A DNA stretch of 64,000 nucleotides from Dyadobacter sp. SG02 (lineage in GTDB: Bacteria; Bacteroidota; Bacteroidia; Cytophagales; Spirosomataceae), in NCBI RefSeq assembly GCF_900109045.1, contig NZ_FNYL01000012.1, positions 1 through 64,000 of the forward strand, in the 5' to 3' direction. Position 1 is the stretch's first letter. Each line of letters starts with the position of its first letter. Below the pieces are notes generated by a model that searched no databases, was not told where the DNA came from, and worked only from the letters and a program-made list of their open reading frames with translations. The translations under genes were made by a program, and so were the position numbers. Shown piece by piece: positions 19,691-28,028 of this stretch.

Positions 19691-20047
19691 GATTATTTAT
19701 TTCAAAAATCTCACACTCCAAAAGACCACGAGTTCCGAGTGGCCGCCCGACGCGTGTCGCCCTGCGCCAGCAGCCAGATCCAAATGAAGCACCGCGGCGG
19801 GCCGCGTGATACATTTGTACATCTGGCCAACCACGGAAAGACAGGTGGTTGAGCCGCCCCAAAAGGGGGCGCCATAACCGATCATCTAAATTCGGTTGCT
19901 AAACATTCGACAAGGCGGCCAGCGGGACTAGCCGGGCAACAGCCCCGGGCGTGATACGAAAATAGGACAAGCTGACTGGACAAAAATGACCCTTTCGATT
20001 TTCGAATGGGTGAAACTGGTTCAGACGCGGTTCATTTGCTCTCGATG
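19691..20047. other. Candidate oriT region with 7-bp inverted repeat
   Basis: Noncoding stretch upstream of mobA. It holds CAACCAC (19828-19834) and GTGGTTG (19845-19851) around a 10-nt spacer, plus GC-rich hairpins (CGAC-GCGT-GTCG near 19749 and GCCCC-AAAAG-GGGGC near 19856). Relaxase origins usually lie next to the mob genes and show such inverted repeats beside the nick site. The nick position is not identifiable by eye. Confidence 0.45.
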
Positions 20048-20068
20048 TTCAACAAAACCAGATATGCG

Positions 20069-20353
20069 ATGGAAAACAAGGTTGAGGTTAATCTACTATT
20101 TGAAACATTGCTTTCAAGCCCGGGAATGAACGAACCGGTTAAGCTTGACATGAAGCTTACACGAAAAGCTACGCTGGCGCTAGCCGCTGGGTTGCAGGCT
20201 GGACTAACAGGGGCGAAAGAAGGGCCTTCTTCACTCCTATTTTTTGCGGGTGAGGCCGTGGCAGCAGACCTAGGGGATTTTATCGAACGACTCCTTTCGA
20301 AAGCTGGGCTTATCGAGGTGCATGAAAAGTTGCAACAGCTTTCAAAGGCTTGA
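20069..20353 (+). CDS. Small hypothetical protein of the mob region
   Basis: About 94 aa from the ATG at 20069 (alternative ATG at 20048). The first half is polar (MENKVEVNLLFETLLSS); then comes an Ala/Leu-rich stretch (ATLALAAGLQAGLTGA) and a helical tail. No family is recognised. It is divergent from mobA across the oriT-like region and shares a terminator with the convergent radC-like gene. Confidence 0.5.
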   Translation: MENKVEVNLLFETLLSSPGMNEPVKLDMKLTRKATLALAAGLQAGLTGAKEGPSSLLFFAGEAVAADLGDFIERLLSKAGLIEVHEKLQQLSKA

Positions 20354-20387
20354 CAGGCTCGGTAGGCAAAGCAGACTTATGCATGAA

Positions 20388-20418
20388 AAAAGCTGACGGA
20401 GTAATTCTGTCAGCTTTT
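20388..20418 (+). terminator. Bidirectional Rho-independent terminator
   Basis: The stem AAAAGCTGAC (20388-20397) pairs with GTCAGCTTTT (20409-20418) and extends three more pairs inside (one G-T). It is followed by ATTTTTTG on the plus strand. It is flanked by the stops of convergent genes and A-rich on the other side, so it can work for both. Confidence 0.85.
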
Positions 20419-20432
20419 ATTTTTTGTGGCTG

Positions 20433-20909
20433 TCACAGGTCGCCACCTTGAGCAAAGGAGTAGAAGGATCTGTTTGATATGATTAGATGATCCAGCACAT
20501 TGATTTGAAAAAGCGCTGCCGCCTCACATATCCTGCGGGTAGCGCTGCGGTCTGCGTCGGACGGACACAGCTGTCCTGATGGGTGGTTATGAGCGAGGAT
20601 TAGTCCCGACGCGTTTGCTTTCAAGGCTGCGGCAAAGATAAGGCGTATGTCTACTGATGTCGCACTTATGCCGCCTTGTGAAACCTGGTATTCTCCCAAA
20701 ACAAAATTGCCTTGGTTGAGCAGCAGGATTTTGAACTCTTCAATGAAGCCTAGTCTCCCCTGATTCCAGTTCTTAAGCAGCAGCTCATAAGCGTCGGCAG
20801 CCTGAGTGATTTTCGGACGCTCGGTTAGGTTGAACCCTGTCTTGTAAATCAGGTCAATCTCTGCTACATGAAAAGTCTCTGTAAATCTTGCTCGCGTTTC
20901 CATAATCAT
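20433..20909 (-). CDS. RadC-like JAB domain protein
   Basis: 158 aa. It has the MPN+/JAB metal-binding motif AHNHPSGQLCPSDAD (H107, H109, D120) and the preceding FKILLLNQGNFVLGEYQVSQ strand. It lacks the N-terminal helix-hairpin-helix domain of chromosomal RadC, so it is the short type common on mobile elements. The biochemical role is unproven. The start could also be the second Met, two codons later. Confidence 0.85.
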   Translation of the reverse strand: MIMETRARFTETFHVAEIDLIYKTGFNLTERPKITQAADAYELLLKNWNQGRLGFIEEFKILLLNQGNFVLGEYQVSQGGISATSVDIRLIFAAALKANASGLILAHNHPSGQLCPSDADRSATRRICEAAALFQINVLDHLIISNRSFYSFAQGGDL

Positions 20910-21194
20910 CTGGTTTAAGTGAATTATGGTGCAGCACCTGCTTCACGCCGCTTCCAGAGCCAGCCCGGCTAACTTGGCTCCTAAATGAGCGGCCAATCTT
21001 TTAATCCCCGCCTTATGAATCCCTGAAGAAAAAATCCCCTAAATCAAAAATGCCCGTCGCGGCGGCTAATCACAGTCAAAAACACGATCCCCCATCCGCC
21101 GCGACACCGCTGATCGCCGCCCGCAGGGCGGCCGCGATTTTTTGCAGTAAACCTCAAAGCGCCCGGAGGCTTATTACCTCCGAGCACCAATCGT
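20910..21194. other. Intergenic region with GC-rich hairpins
   Basis: Two hairpins are visible. GCCGCCC-GCA-GGGCGGC (21116-21132) is followed by CGCGATTTTTT on the plus strand. CGGAGG/CCTCCG (21164-21182, 7-nt loop) lies just after the DUF932 gene stop on the minus strand. The second is a likely terminator for DUF932. No coding frame is supported between them. Confidence 0.5.
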
Positions 21195-22262
21195 CTAATT
21201 GACTCCGAATGTTTCCGGGCCATGCGTGGCGAACCTGTCACAAAGCTCGAAAGCTGCTTTGCCCCGCTGGCTGGCACTACCTCCGAAAAGGATCGATTTG
21301 GCTTTGTGCTCTGCTGTGTTGTAATACCTAACGTTTTGAAAGTAGCCCGTTACTGCGTTGTACGCTCCGAAAACGGTACCAGCCGTTGTTTCCAGATTTT
21401 GCTCGGGGCTTGCCATCGCGTAGCTGTAAACCCGGTCAACCAGATTATTGAATTGTGTAGAGAGCAGGTCAAGCCGGCTATCATGAATTTTGCCCAGGGT
21501 TTCTTTTCCGGGCGCCATCGCCATTTGGATCAAGCGGCGCAGCTGCCGGTCTGTGATTCGGACTTTCGCCCACTTATTAAAGACCGTTTCGGTCTGTACT
21601 GAAATCTTTGCGGCCATCCCCATAAGCTTATGGGCAGATGCGAGCCGCTCCTTAGCACTTGCCGTGTGGCGGATGCGTACAGCGGAGGACAAACTTTCGA
21701 CGGCTGCATTCAGTGTATTCTGGCATACGACCCGGATTGGTGTAAAAGCCACGGTGATACTTCCAGAACCGTCGTGCGAATTGGTCAGAAAAAGGTACTG
21801 CTCGATTTCATCGTCTTTGCCGACAATAATCTTGTCGTCAATTTTAGCGGTGATAAATATACGTTCCCCGTTTCCAAGGCCCCCAGCTGTTTCGTAGCGT
21901 ATGCCTTTTCCATCCGCGATGCTGTCAAAAAATGTGAACGCGTCGCGGTTCTGTACGACCCGGTAGTCCGAGCCGACCACCCCGAGTACCTGACCTGTAT
22001 CCGTCCGCTGGGTCGCGTAATAGCCCGGAACGGTAGCCTGTCCGGGCTGGTAGATCGTTACGCCGTCACCGTCGCCAGTTGTAATCCCGGTAGTAAAGAG
22101 TGGCGATTTTACGACGTCATAGTCAAGGCCTGCGTAAGCGATTGCCTCGCTGCTTAACCCGCAGTTGTCTACGGTCAGGCCTAGGCCGTGCCATGCTTTC
22201 TCTTTGACGGAGAAAAAGGAATGCTTGCCTGTGTTTTCGTTGAAATGAATGTTGTGCGCCAT
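21195..22262 (-). CDS. DUF932 (phage/plasmid TIGR03299-like) protein
   Basis: 355 aa from MAHNIHFNENTGKHSFFSVK. This start (ATG at 22262) is preferred over the frame's upstream extension because the family begins with this motif; the extra upstream residues are low-complexity. Family blocks: KEKAWHGLGLTVDN, VPGYYATQRTDTGQVLGVVG, YRVVQNRDAFTFFDSIAD, FTPIRVVCQNTLNAAV. Members are common on phages, plasmids and ICEs. Their function is unknown. Confidence 0.85.
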   Translation of the reverse strand: MAHNIHFNENTGKHSFFSVKEKAWHGLGLTVDNCGLSSEAIAYAGLDYDVVKSPLFTTGITTGDGDGVTIYQPGQATVPGYYATQRTDTGQVLGVVGSDYRVVQNRDAFTFFDSIADGKGIRYETAGGLGNGERIFITAKIDDKIIVGKDDEIEQYLFLTNSHDGSGSITVAFTPIRVVCQNTLNAAVESLSSAVRIRHTASAKERLASAHKLMGMAAKISVQTETVFNKWAKVRITDRQLRRLIQMAMAPGKETLGKIHDSRLDLLSTQFNNLVDRVYSYAMASPEQNLETTAGTVFGAYNAVTGYFQNVRYYNTAEHKAKSILFGGSASQRGKAAFELCDRFATHGPETFGVN

Positions 22263-22654
22263 GAGCTTAAACGGTTTAAATTGTGAGATTGAACCCGTTC
22301 TTTTCACCCTGCTTTCCCGAAATCTGACTGCCGAAAACCGACAATGTTTTGACCCAAAGAAAAACAAGAAAAAAAGAAAGCTCTGCACAACCGGCGGCAC
22401 TCCGGCCAAAAGGAAGCGGAATAAGGAAGTGCGCTAGCACGGTTATGCCGAACACTTTTGGTTCCTTAACATCAGCAGCAGAAATAGCTGCCGGTAGCTT
22501 AGCTGCACTTTTGGGCTTGTTTCGGGTCAAACATATCATTCCTCCCCCAAACACGAGGTTTCGTACCCTACGGGCAATCCTTCGGCCCTAAAATTTTCTT
22601 TTGGCTCTCTTATCGCAGATTTTACCTGTGGGTAACCAGTTAAAACTTAGCGCT
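22263..22654. other. Divergent promoter region between DUF932 and lanB
   Basis: About 390 bp. It contains a purine-rich tract (AAAGAAAAACAAGAAAAAAA, ~22356-22376). Open frames on both strands look compositional. No precursor-peptide-like ORF was found here, and the promoter elements are not clear enough to place. Confidence 0.35.
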
Positions 22655-25600
22655 ATGAACAAATTAGAACCACATGATTTTGTCCTATTCAGACGACCGC
22701 TGTTTCCTTACCGGATGCTTAGACGGATCAATATGCGCCTGGCACAAAATCCCGGCTCACTCAAATTACTGCTTTGTCAAGCCTACAAACGCCACGTGAT
22801 AAGGGAAGCGCTGTATTTGGCCTCACCTGAGCTCTACGGTTCGCTGTTGAAATTGGAAGAAACCGCATCGAACGAACCAGGTGAGCAAAAGGTGATGCTC
22901 AGCCTTTACAAATACCTTGCTCGGGCGACCAGCCGCTGCACCCCATTTGGCCTGTTTGCCGGATATTTCGTAGCTACCCTGTCAGATTACTCGCATATCC
23001 GTTTCACTGGCCGCATTAAAAAGCATACTACGCTTAGTGGAGAAGTACTGCAGCAAATAGCGGGGCAACTACGTGGCACGAACCTCGAAGATACGCTGGA
23101 TGTGAACAGTAGCCTTTACATGAACGGCTCGTTCCTGCGCTTTGCACAGCGGGTAGTAAGTCAAAATGGTGGCTTCGAATTTGCATTGAAAGAAGTCTGT
23201 GCAGACCAGTTCCTGATTGCCGCCAAAAGCGTAGCCCAGCATGGAACGACAGCTTCTACTGTCGTAGATGCGCTTGGCCGGGAAGGCCTGTCACACCGGG
23301 AGGCCAAGGACTTTGTTTCTCAGCTAAGAGCCGAGCAAATTCTGGTAGATGTAACCGAGCCAATGGTCAGCCAAACTACTTTTCAAAATGTGCTGGAAAG
23401 CCATGCTCACACCAACCGTTTGCTGACAAAAGTTTTCAGGGATGTAACCGCTCTAAGCAAGATGAAGCAAGGTGGCCCAGCACGTTTTGCTCCGTTGGAA
23501 GCCAGTTTGAAAAATGCCGGTCTGACCTGGCGCAATCCGGTACAAATCGATATGGAAATTGAAACGTCTTATTCGACTGTTAGCAGGAGAACTGTGGCAG
23601 GCATAGTCTCCGATCTTGAAAAACTGATCGGAACCACTGAAAACCGTATCCCGGTTGCACTCAAATCGTTTGCTACAAGGTTTTACCAAAGATATGGCGA
23701 TAAGCAAGTACCCCTTTTGCAGGTGCTCGATCCAGCATTGGGTATCGGCTACGGGAACATTGAATCATCGTATTTCGGTCATGTCCCCGTAGCATCGGGT
23801 GGCGAAGGCAAACAAACACAACATTATAGTGCCATTGAGCGGGTGAAGTTGATAGACAGGGCCTACCACGAGGCCAGACATTCGAATCGAAAATTCTACT
23901 TGTTGAATGACGAAGACCTGGCGCTTGTTAGGCCGGAGAAACCGCCGAGAATTGCAGAAGGGATTTCCGTGTTGGGCAGTGTGTTTACTTCCGATGAGCA
24001 CACGTTTGACGAGGGCAAATACCTTTTTGAGCTGCGGGGTATTTCCGGACCAGGATCACTGAATTTAATATCGCGATTCGCTGACGCAGACACCTTGCTG
24101 GCCGAACGCTTAATCACTGCGAATGCCCGTGAAACTACGCAGCACCCAAACGCGATAGTTGTTCAGGTGGACTTTGTGCCGCCTGGAAGAGATGCCAATG
24201 TTGCGCGCCGCCCGGACCTGGGAAATTCACATCTAACGCTTTTGAGCGGCAAAAGCGACGCGGGTAAAACCATCGCGGCGAGCGATCTGCTGGTAAGTGT
24301 TCGGGCTGGTCAAGTAATTCTAACTTCTGCCTCAATGCAAAAACGCATCATTCCGAGAGTAACAACGGCCTACAACCCGCGCCTGGGACCGCCAGTCTAC
24401 CAATTTCTGGCCGACATCGCAGCAGGCGAGACTGCGTTGTCACCCCTATGGGATTGGGGACACCTGAGTGAGCTCCCATTTCTTCCCCGGATCCAATATA
24501 AGGGCATCGTTTTACAAAAAGCATGTTGGAACCTTGACAGCTCGGCAATACCGGCAAGTGAGCTCAGCGATCAAGAACTTGTGAATTGGTGGAGAAAGCT
24601 TGAAAAAGATCTGGGTCTGCCGCGCTACGTTCAGATCGGCGCTGGGGACCAGCTGCTTTCAATCGACGGACATTCGGCCCCGGCAGTCAGGATATGTCTG
24701 AATAAGTTGCGTAAAGACAAAAAGCTGCGGATATATGAAGCTTTACATGCTCTGAAATACAGCTTTTTACAGACAGACCGCAAGTACTACTTTAATGAAA
24801 TTGTGATACCAATCTTAAACCATTGTAAGACAAATTCAAATGAGCCCCTTGTAGGTCCCCAAAAACTGGAAAGTACGCGATGGGTATCTTCTAAGGATGG
24901 CTGGACATACCTAAAAATTTACGCGAGTGAAGAAACCTGCGAAAGGCTTCTTACCGGAAAGCTCTTTGATTTTTGTATGAAACTGCAAAAATCAAACCGG
25001 ATCAACGGTTGGTTTTTCCTTCGGTTCAAAGACCCCGATCCCCACATACGATTGCGACTTTTTACCGGCCCAGGTAAAAAACGAAGTACGGGTTTCGGCT
25101 CATCGATGGCCAAAGATCTCAAAGATGAAATCGAAAGCGGTTTGGTGTTCCGCTTCCAATCAGAGTTATACGAAAGGGAACTGGAAAGATATAGCAGCAT
25201 CGCCTATGAGCATATTGAATCTATCTTTTGCAGTGATAGCCTGGCAATTGCAAGTTCCCTGGCATTGCTACACGAAACTGGCCGGCAGCAGCAGCGTTGG
25301 CTGGCGGCCTTGATGGCCTGCGACGGCCTGTTGAACGCATTTGGGAAATATCATCCGCAGATAAAAATACAGACGCTCCAAGCTGCTGGCAGTGTACTGG
25401 AAAAGAGCGAATTGATCTCGCTGAATCAGCAATTCAGACAACAAAAGCAGCAAATCGCCTGTGCAATGAGCGCAGATGACTACTTCTTATCTGATGTCCG
25501 TCAACTTCTGGAGGAAAGAAATTCCAAAATCATGGATATACTGGCTGGCAATCCGCTCAATGATCCCGGCAAGCAACAGGCCCTGCTGATCGATTTGATG

Positions 25601-25723
25601 CATTTATGTTGCAACAGGTTATTTATCAGCGATCAACGAAGGCAAGAACATGCTATTTATCATTTTCTTAAGAAGTTTTACGACTATCAATTGAATAGCA
25701 AAAATTCCCTGTCGAAAACTTGA
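22655..25723 (+). CDS. Full-length lantibiotic dehydratase (LanB-type)
   Basis: 1022 aa from the ATG at 22655 (MNKLEPHDFVLFRRPLFPYR); the in-frame TTG at 22601 adds atypical sequence. The N-terminal glutamylation region carries the conserved TSRCTPFGLFAGYF (~92-105) and RFYQRYGDKQVPLLQVLDP. From about residue 750 the C-terminal SpaB_C/thiopeptide-type domain follows: WTYLKIYASEETCERLL, WFFLRFKDPDPHIRLRL and ALLIDLMHLCCNRLF. In class I lanthipeptide biosynthesis LanB glutamylates Ser/Thr of a precursor using glutamyl-tRNA, then eliminates to Dha/Dhb. It heads a plus-strand run with a LytTR regulator, a kinase and a putative precursor. No LanC is nearby. Confidence 0.88.
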   Translation: MNKLEPHDFVLFRRPLFPYRMLRRINMRLAQNPGSLKLLLCQAYKRHVIREALYLASPELYGSLLKLEETASNEPGEQKVMLSLYKYLARATSRCTPFGLFAGYFVATLSDYSHIRFTGRIKKHTTLSGEVLQQIAGQLRGTNLEDTLDVNSSLYMNGSFLRFAQRVVSQNGGFEFALKEVCADQFLIAAKSVAQHGTTASTVVDALGREGLSHREAKDFVSQLRAEQILVDVTEPMVSQTTFQNVLESHAHTNRLLTKVFRDVTALSKMKQGGPARFAPLEASLKNAGLTWRNPVQIDMEIETSYSTVSRRTVAGIVSDLEKLIGTTENRIPVALKSFATRFYQRYGDKQVPLLQVLDPALGIGYGNIESSYFGHVPVASGGEGKQTQHYSAIERVKLIDRAYHEARHSNRKFYLLNDEDLALVRPEKPPRIAEGISVLGSVFTSDEHTFDEGKYLFELRGISGPGSLNLISRFADADTLLAERLITANARETTQHPNAIVVQVDFVPPGRDANVARRPDLGNSHLTLLSGKSDAGKTIAASDLLVSVRAGQVILTSASMQKRIIPRVTTAYNPRLGPPVYQFLADIAAGETALSPLWDWGHLSELPFLPRIQYKGIVLQKACWNLDSSAIPASELSDQELVNWWRKLEKDLGLPRYVQIGAGDQLLSIDGHSAPAVRICLNKLRKDKKLRIYEALHALKYSFLQTDRKYYFNEIVIPILNHCKTNSNEPLVGPQKLESTRWVSSKDGWTYLKIYASEETCERLLTGKLFDFCMKLQKSNRINGWFFLRFKDPDPHIRLRLFTGPGKKRSTGFGSSMAKDLKDEIESGLVFRFQSELYERELERYSSIAYEHIESIFCSDSLAIASSLALLHETGRQQQRWLAALMACDGLLNAFGKYHPQIKIQTLQAAGSVLEKSELISLNQQFRQQKQQIACAMSADDYFLSDVRQLLEERNSKIMDILAGNPLNDPGKQQALLIDLMHLCCNRLFISDQRRQEHAIYHFLKKFYDYQLNSKNSLSKT

Positions 25724-25799
25724 TAAGTAACCGATAGATTATTAAATTAACTTAATCTGACACAATCAGCCCACCGCACGGGGCATTTGACCAATCGTT

Positions 25800-26600
25800 A
25801 TGAGTTCACAAACAGCTCCTACCACGCGGTGCATTATTATTGATGATGAGCCATCGTCGCGGCAAATTCTGAAAACCCACATTTCGGAAATGCCCAATTT
25901 GACCTTAATCAAGACCTGTGAAGATGCGATACAGGGGTTACAGATTATCGAGAAACTAAGACCTGACCTGGTCTTTCTGGACATCAATATGCCCGAGGTT
26001 TCGGGATTAGAGTTGTTGCAGATGATGCCTTGGGTTGGCAGTTCGGTGATCATGACCAGCGCATATCAGACTTATGCAATCGATGGCTATGATTACGATA
26101 TCCTGGGCTTTCTTTCCAAGCCGGTCAGTTATAAAAGTTTTATCAAGACGGTATGCAAGGCATTGGATAGAAAAAAGAGAAAGTCAAACTTCCTTCCGGA
26201 TAGGTCAGTCGTGCTCCCCAATCAAAGCATTCCAGCCAGCGAGTACCCATTACAAACCCCATACTTTGACGCGAACTGTCTTTGGGTCAAATTTGACCGT
26301 CAGCTCTTTGCGATACCCTATCAAAATATTTGCTTTATCGAAGGCCAACACAACTACGTCGCCATCTTTTGCACAGGTGACCATGTAGTCAGAACCCGGA
26401 CCACTATCAGTGAAATCAGTCGAGGCTTGCCTGAACACTTTGTTAAAACACACCGGTCATATATCGTTAACCGGTACCAAATCAAAAGCATCGAGGGAAG
26501 TACCATTCAGATGCGCAACAATTACAAGGTAAGTATTGCAAAAGATGACCGAACTGAAATCATTCTCCGGCTCACAACCGGACAAAAACGTAGTGGATGA
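25800..26600 (+). CDS. LytTR-family response regulator
   Basis: 266 aa. Receiver ~8-125: D15/D16 (IIIDDEPSS), phospho-acceptor D61 (LVFLDINMPEVSG) and Lys in FLSKPVSYKSF. LytTR DNA-binding domain ~165-262: LWVKFDRQLFAIPYQNICFI, VRTRTTISEISRGLPEHFVK, THRSYIVNRYQI. It starts 76 bp after the dehydratase gene and overlaps the kinase start, so the two are translationally coupled. It probably regulates the dehydratase/precursor locus. This assignment is contextual. Confidence 0.88.
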   Translation: MSSQTAPTTRCIIIDDEPSSRQILKTHISEMPNLTLIKTCEDAIQGLQIIEKLRPDLVFLDINMPEVSGLELLQMMPWVGSSVIMTSAYQTYAIDGYDYDILGFLSKPVSYKSFIKTVCKALDRKKRKSNFLPDRSVVLPNQSIPASEYPLQTPYFDANCLWVKFDRQLFAIPYQNICFIEGQHNYVAIFCTGDHVVRTRTTISEISRGLPEHFVKTHRSYIVNRYQIKSIEGSTIQMRNNYKVSIAKDDRTEIILRLTTGQKRSG

Positions 26601-27723
26601 AGCGATAAAAGAGCCTTTTTGGGGCCTTTTTAATCTGAAAGGCAAACGGCGCGTCGAGTACCATTTTGCTTTTTGGGCATGTTTTGTAGCCTATCACCTG
26701 ATGTATTTCCTTCCTGCATTTTCAAGCCAGCAGCTTGACGATAACCTGCAGGTTTCCTACACCGTGTACTACCTAAGGTTTGTTCCGGTGTTTTATTTCT
26801 CGCTACTGTTATTTACGAAACTGCAACGCCGGTTCAAGGGGATACCTCTGCTGGTTATGATGCTGCTAATCCTTCTGGGTACGATGCACATCGTCACACT
26901 ATCGATGTATGTTGTCCTGGATAACATCTATACGTTGAGACAGCTCAGCCCGGCATTCGAGACCGTTGGCGGGTTTTATTTGAAACCACCGGCAACCAGG
27001 CAAGGCTGGGAATGGTTTATATTTTTCTACGACGTCCAGGAGCTCCAACTACTAATCCTGCCGGTTGGGTTAAAGATGGTACAATTTGGTCTGAGGCAGC
27101 AGATGGCCCAGGCGGAATTTGAACGGGAAACGCTGCGTACTGAACTGACCATCCTGAAATCTGAACTTGAACCCCATTTTGTTTATAATGTCATTAATTC
27201 AGCCTACGCGAAAGTCCTCCCTGCCTCCCGCGCAGCAGCAGGGTACCTGGACAAACTTTCTCAAATGCTCAAATATACGCTGTACGAGACGGGTGGAGAT
27301 TGGGTACCCCTCCGTGCTGAGATCCGGAGCCTTAAACGTTACATGCAACTGGAACGCATCAGGCACGGCAGACGGCTTACTGTAACTTGGCATCAGCAAG
27401 GCAAAGCCTCTGTGAAGCATAAAGTACCAACGCTTTTGATGGTCACCTTGGGTGAAAATGCGGTTAAACACGGCATTCGCTCCCATGCGGGCAAATCAAC
27501 AGTCCGGGTCGACATTCAGGTGAGTTCTGATAGTTTGCAGTTCACTATCGAAAATGACAAAGCCCCCGCTAGCGGCGGCGCTAAAAAAACGTCTTCGCAT
27601 GGGCTTGGATTAAAAAATATTCAAAGGCGTTTGGCACTCCTTTATCCCAAACGGCACCACGTGGAAATCAAAGAATCTGAAAATAGCTACTCGGTGACCT
27701 TGTGGATTCCGCTCGCTGATTAA
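26545..27723 (+). CDS. LytS-type sensor histidine kinase
   Basis: About 392 aa from the ATG at 26545, which overlaps the response regulator by 56 bp. Four hydrophobic segments occur in the first ~190 residues (YHFAFWACFVAYHLMYFLPAF onward). A His_kinase domain with LKSELEPHFVYNVINSAYAK follows, phospho-His at about 211. The ATPase part has MVTLGENAVKHGI and HGLGLKNIQRRL. The family normally reads LxPHFxFN; here Glu precedes Pro and Tyr replaces the second Phe. With the LytTR protein it forms a complete two-component pair. Confidence 0.87.
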   Translation: MTELKSFSGSQPDKNVVDEAIKEPFWGLFNLKGKRRVEYHFAFWACFVAYHLMYFLPAFSSQQLDDNLQVSYTVYYLRFVPVFYFSLLLFTKLQRRFKGIPLLVMMLLILLGTMHIVTLSMYVVLDNIYTLRQLSPAFETVGGFYLKPPATRQGWEWFIFFYDVQELQLLILPVGLKMVQFGLRQQMAQAEFERETLRTELTILKSELEPHFVYNVINSAYAKVLPASRAAAGYLDKLSQMLKYTLYETGGDWVPLRAEIRSLKRYMQLERIRHGRRLTVTWHQQGKASVKHKVPTLLMVTLGENAVKHGIRSHAGKSTVRVDIQVSSDSLQFTIENDKAPASGGAKKTSSHGLGLKNIQRRLALLYPKRHHVEIKESENSYSVTLWIPLAD

Positions 27724-27832
27724 CCCTCTAACCCGATTTTCAGCCCTTCCAAGACTGGTTTCATCCCCGAAGATTGCCCAAAGGCAGCCTAAAATTTTGC
27801 TTTGCTGGTGAATCAACCAACCAGCAAACGCA

Positions 27833-27970
27833 ATGAAAAAAACAAGAAAGCCAAAACTGATCGTCAACACGCTACCAAAGCTCAGAACATCCAAGCAGCG
27901 GCGCGGGCCTGACGATGACGATCCCATCACGACCAGCGGGACGATCTGCACCCTGGTCGCGCAGAATTAA
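27833..27970 (+). CDS. Putative class I lanthipeptide-like precursor peptide (45 aa)
   Basis: ATG at 27833, stop TAA at 27968. It is too short for ordinary ORF calls. The leader is very basic (MKKTRKPKLIVNTLPKLRTS, then KQRRG), with the Lys-Leu alternation seen in Bacteroidetes class I lanthipeptide leaders. After GPDDDD comes a Thr/Ser-rich tail with one Cys, DPITTSGTICTLVAQN. Thr33, Thr34, Ser35, Thr37 and Thr40 could be dehydrated, and Cys39 could close one ring. It lies 109 bp after the kinase, in the same direction as the LanB gene, and is followed by a hairpin. The leader/core boundary is unknown; GP or RRG could mark it. Chance ORF is possible, but composition and position argue against it. 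Confidence 0.6.
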   Translation: MKKTRKPKLIVNTLPKLRTSKQRRGPDDDDPITTSGTICTLVAQN

Positions 27971-27983
27971 TCAGCACCCAACC

Positions 27984-28010
27984 GGCCGGGCAGCAATTTA
28001 TTGTCCGGCC
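27984..28010 (+). terminator. Hairpin after the putative precursor gene
   Basis: A 9-bp stem (GGCCGGGCA 27984-27992 with TGTCCGGCC 28002-28010, one G-T pair) begins 13 nt after the precursor stop. Only a weak ATTTC follows, so it may be a partial terminator or an mRNA-stabilising 3' structure that raises precursor expression over the downstream gene. Confidence 0.5.
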
Positions 28011-28028
28011 ATTTCAAATACGATTGAA

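Noticed and set aside
22276..22554. 92-codon minus-strand frame upstream of DUF932
   Set aside because: It overlaps the DUF932 5' region, has low-complexity hydrophobic text and no family resemblance.
27915..28028. N-terminal extension of the RteC-like protein
   Set aside because: It overlaps the precursor in another frame and crosses the hairpin; the ATG at 28029 starts the conserved text.
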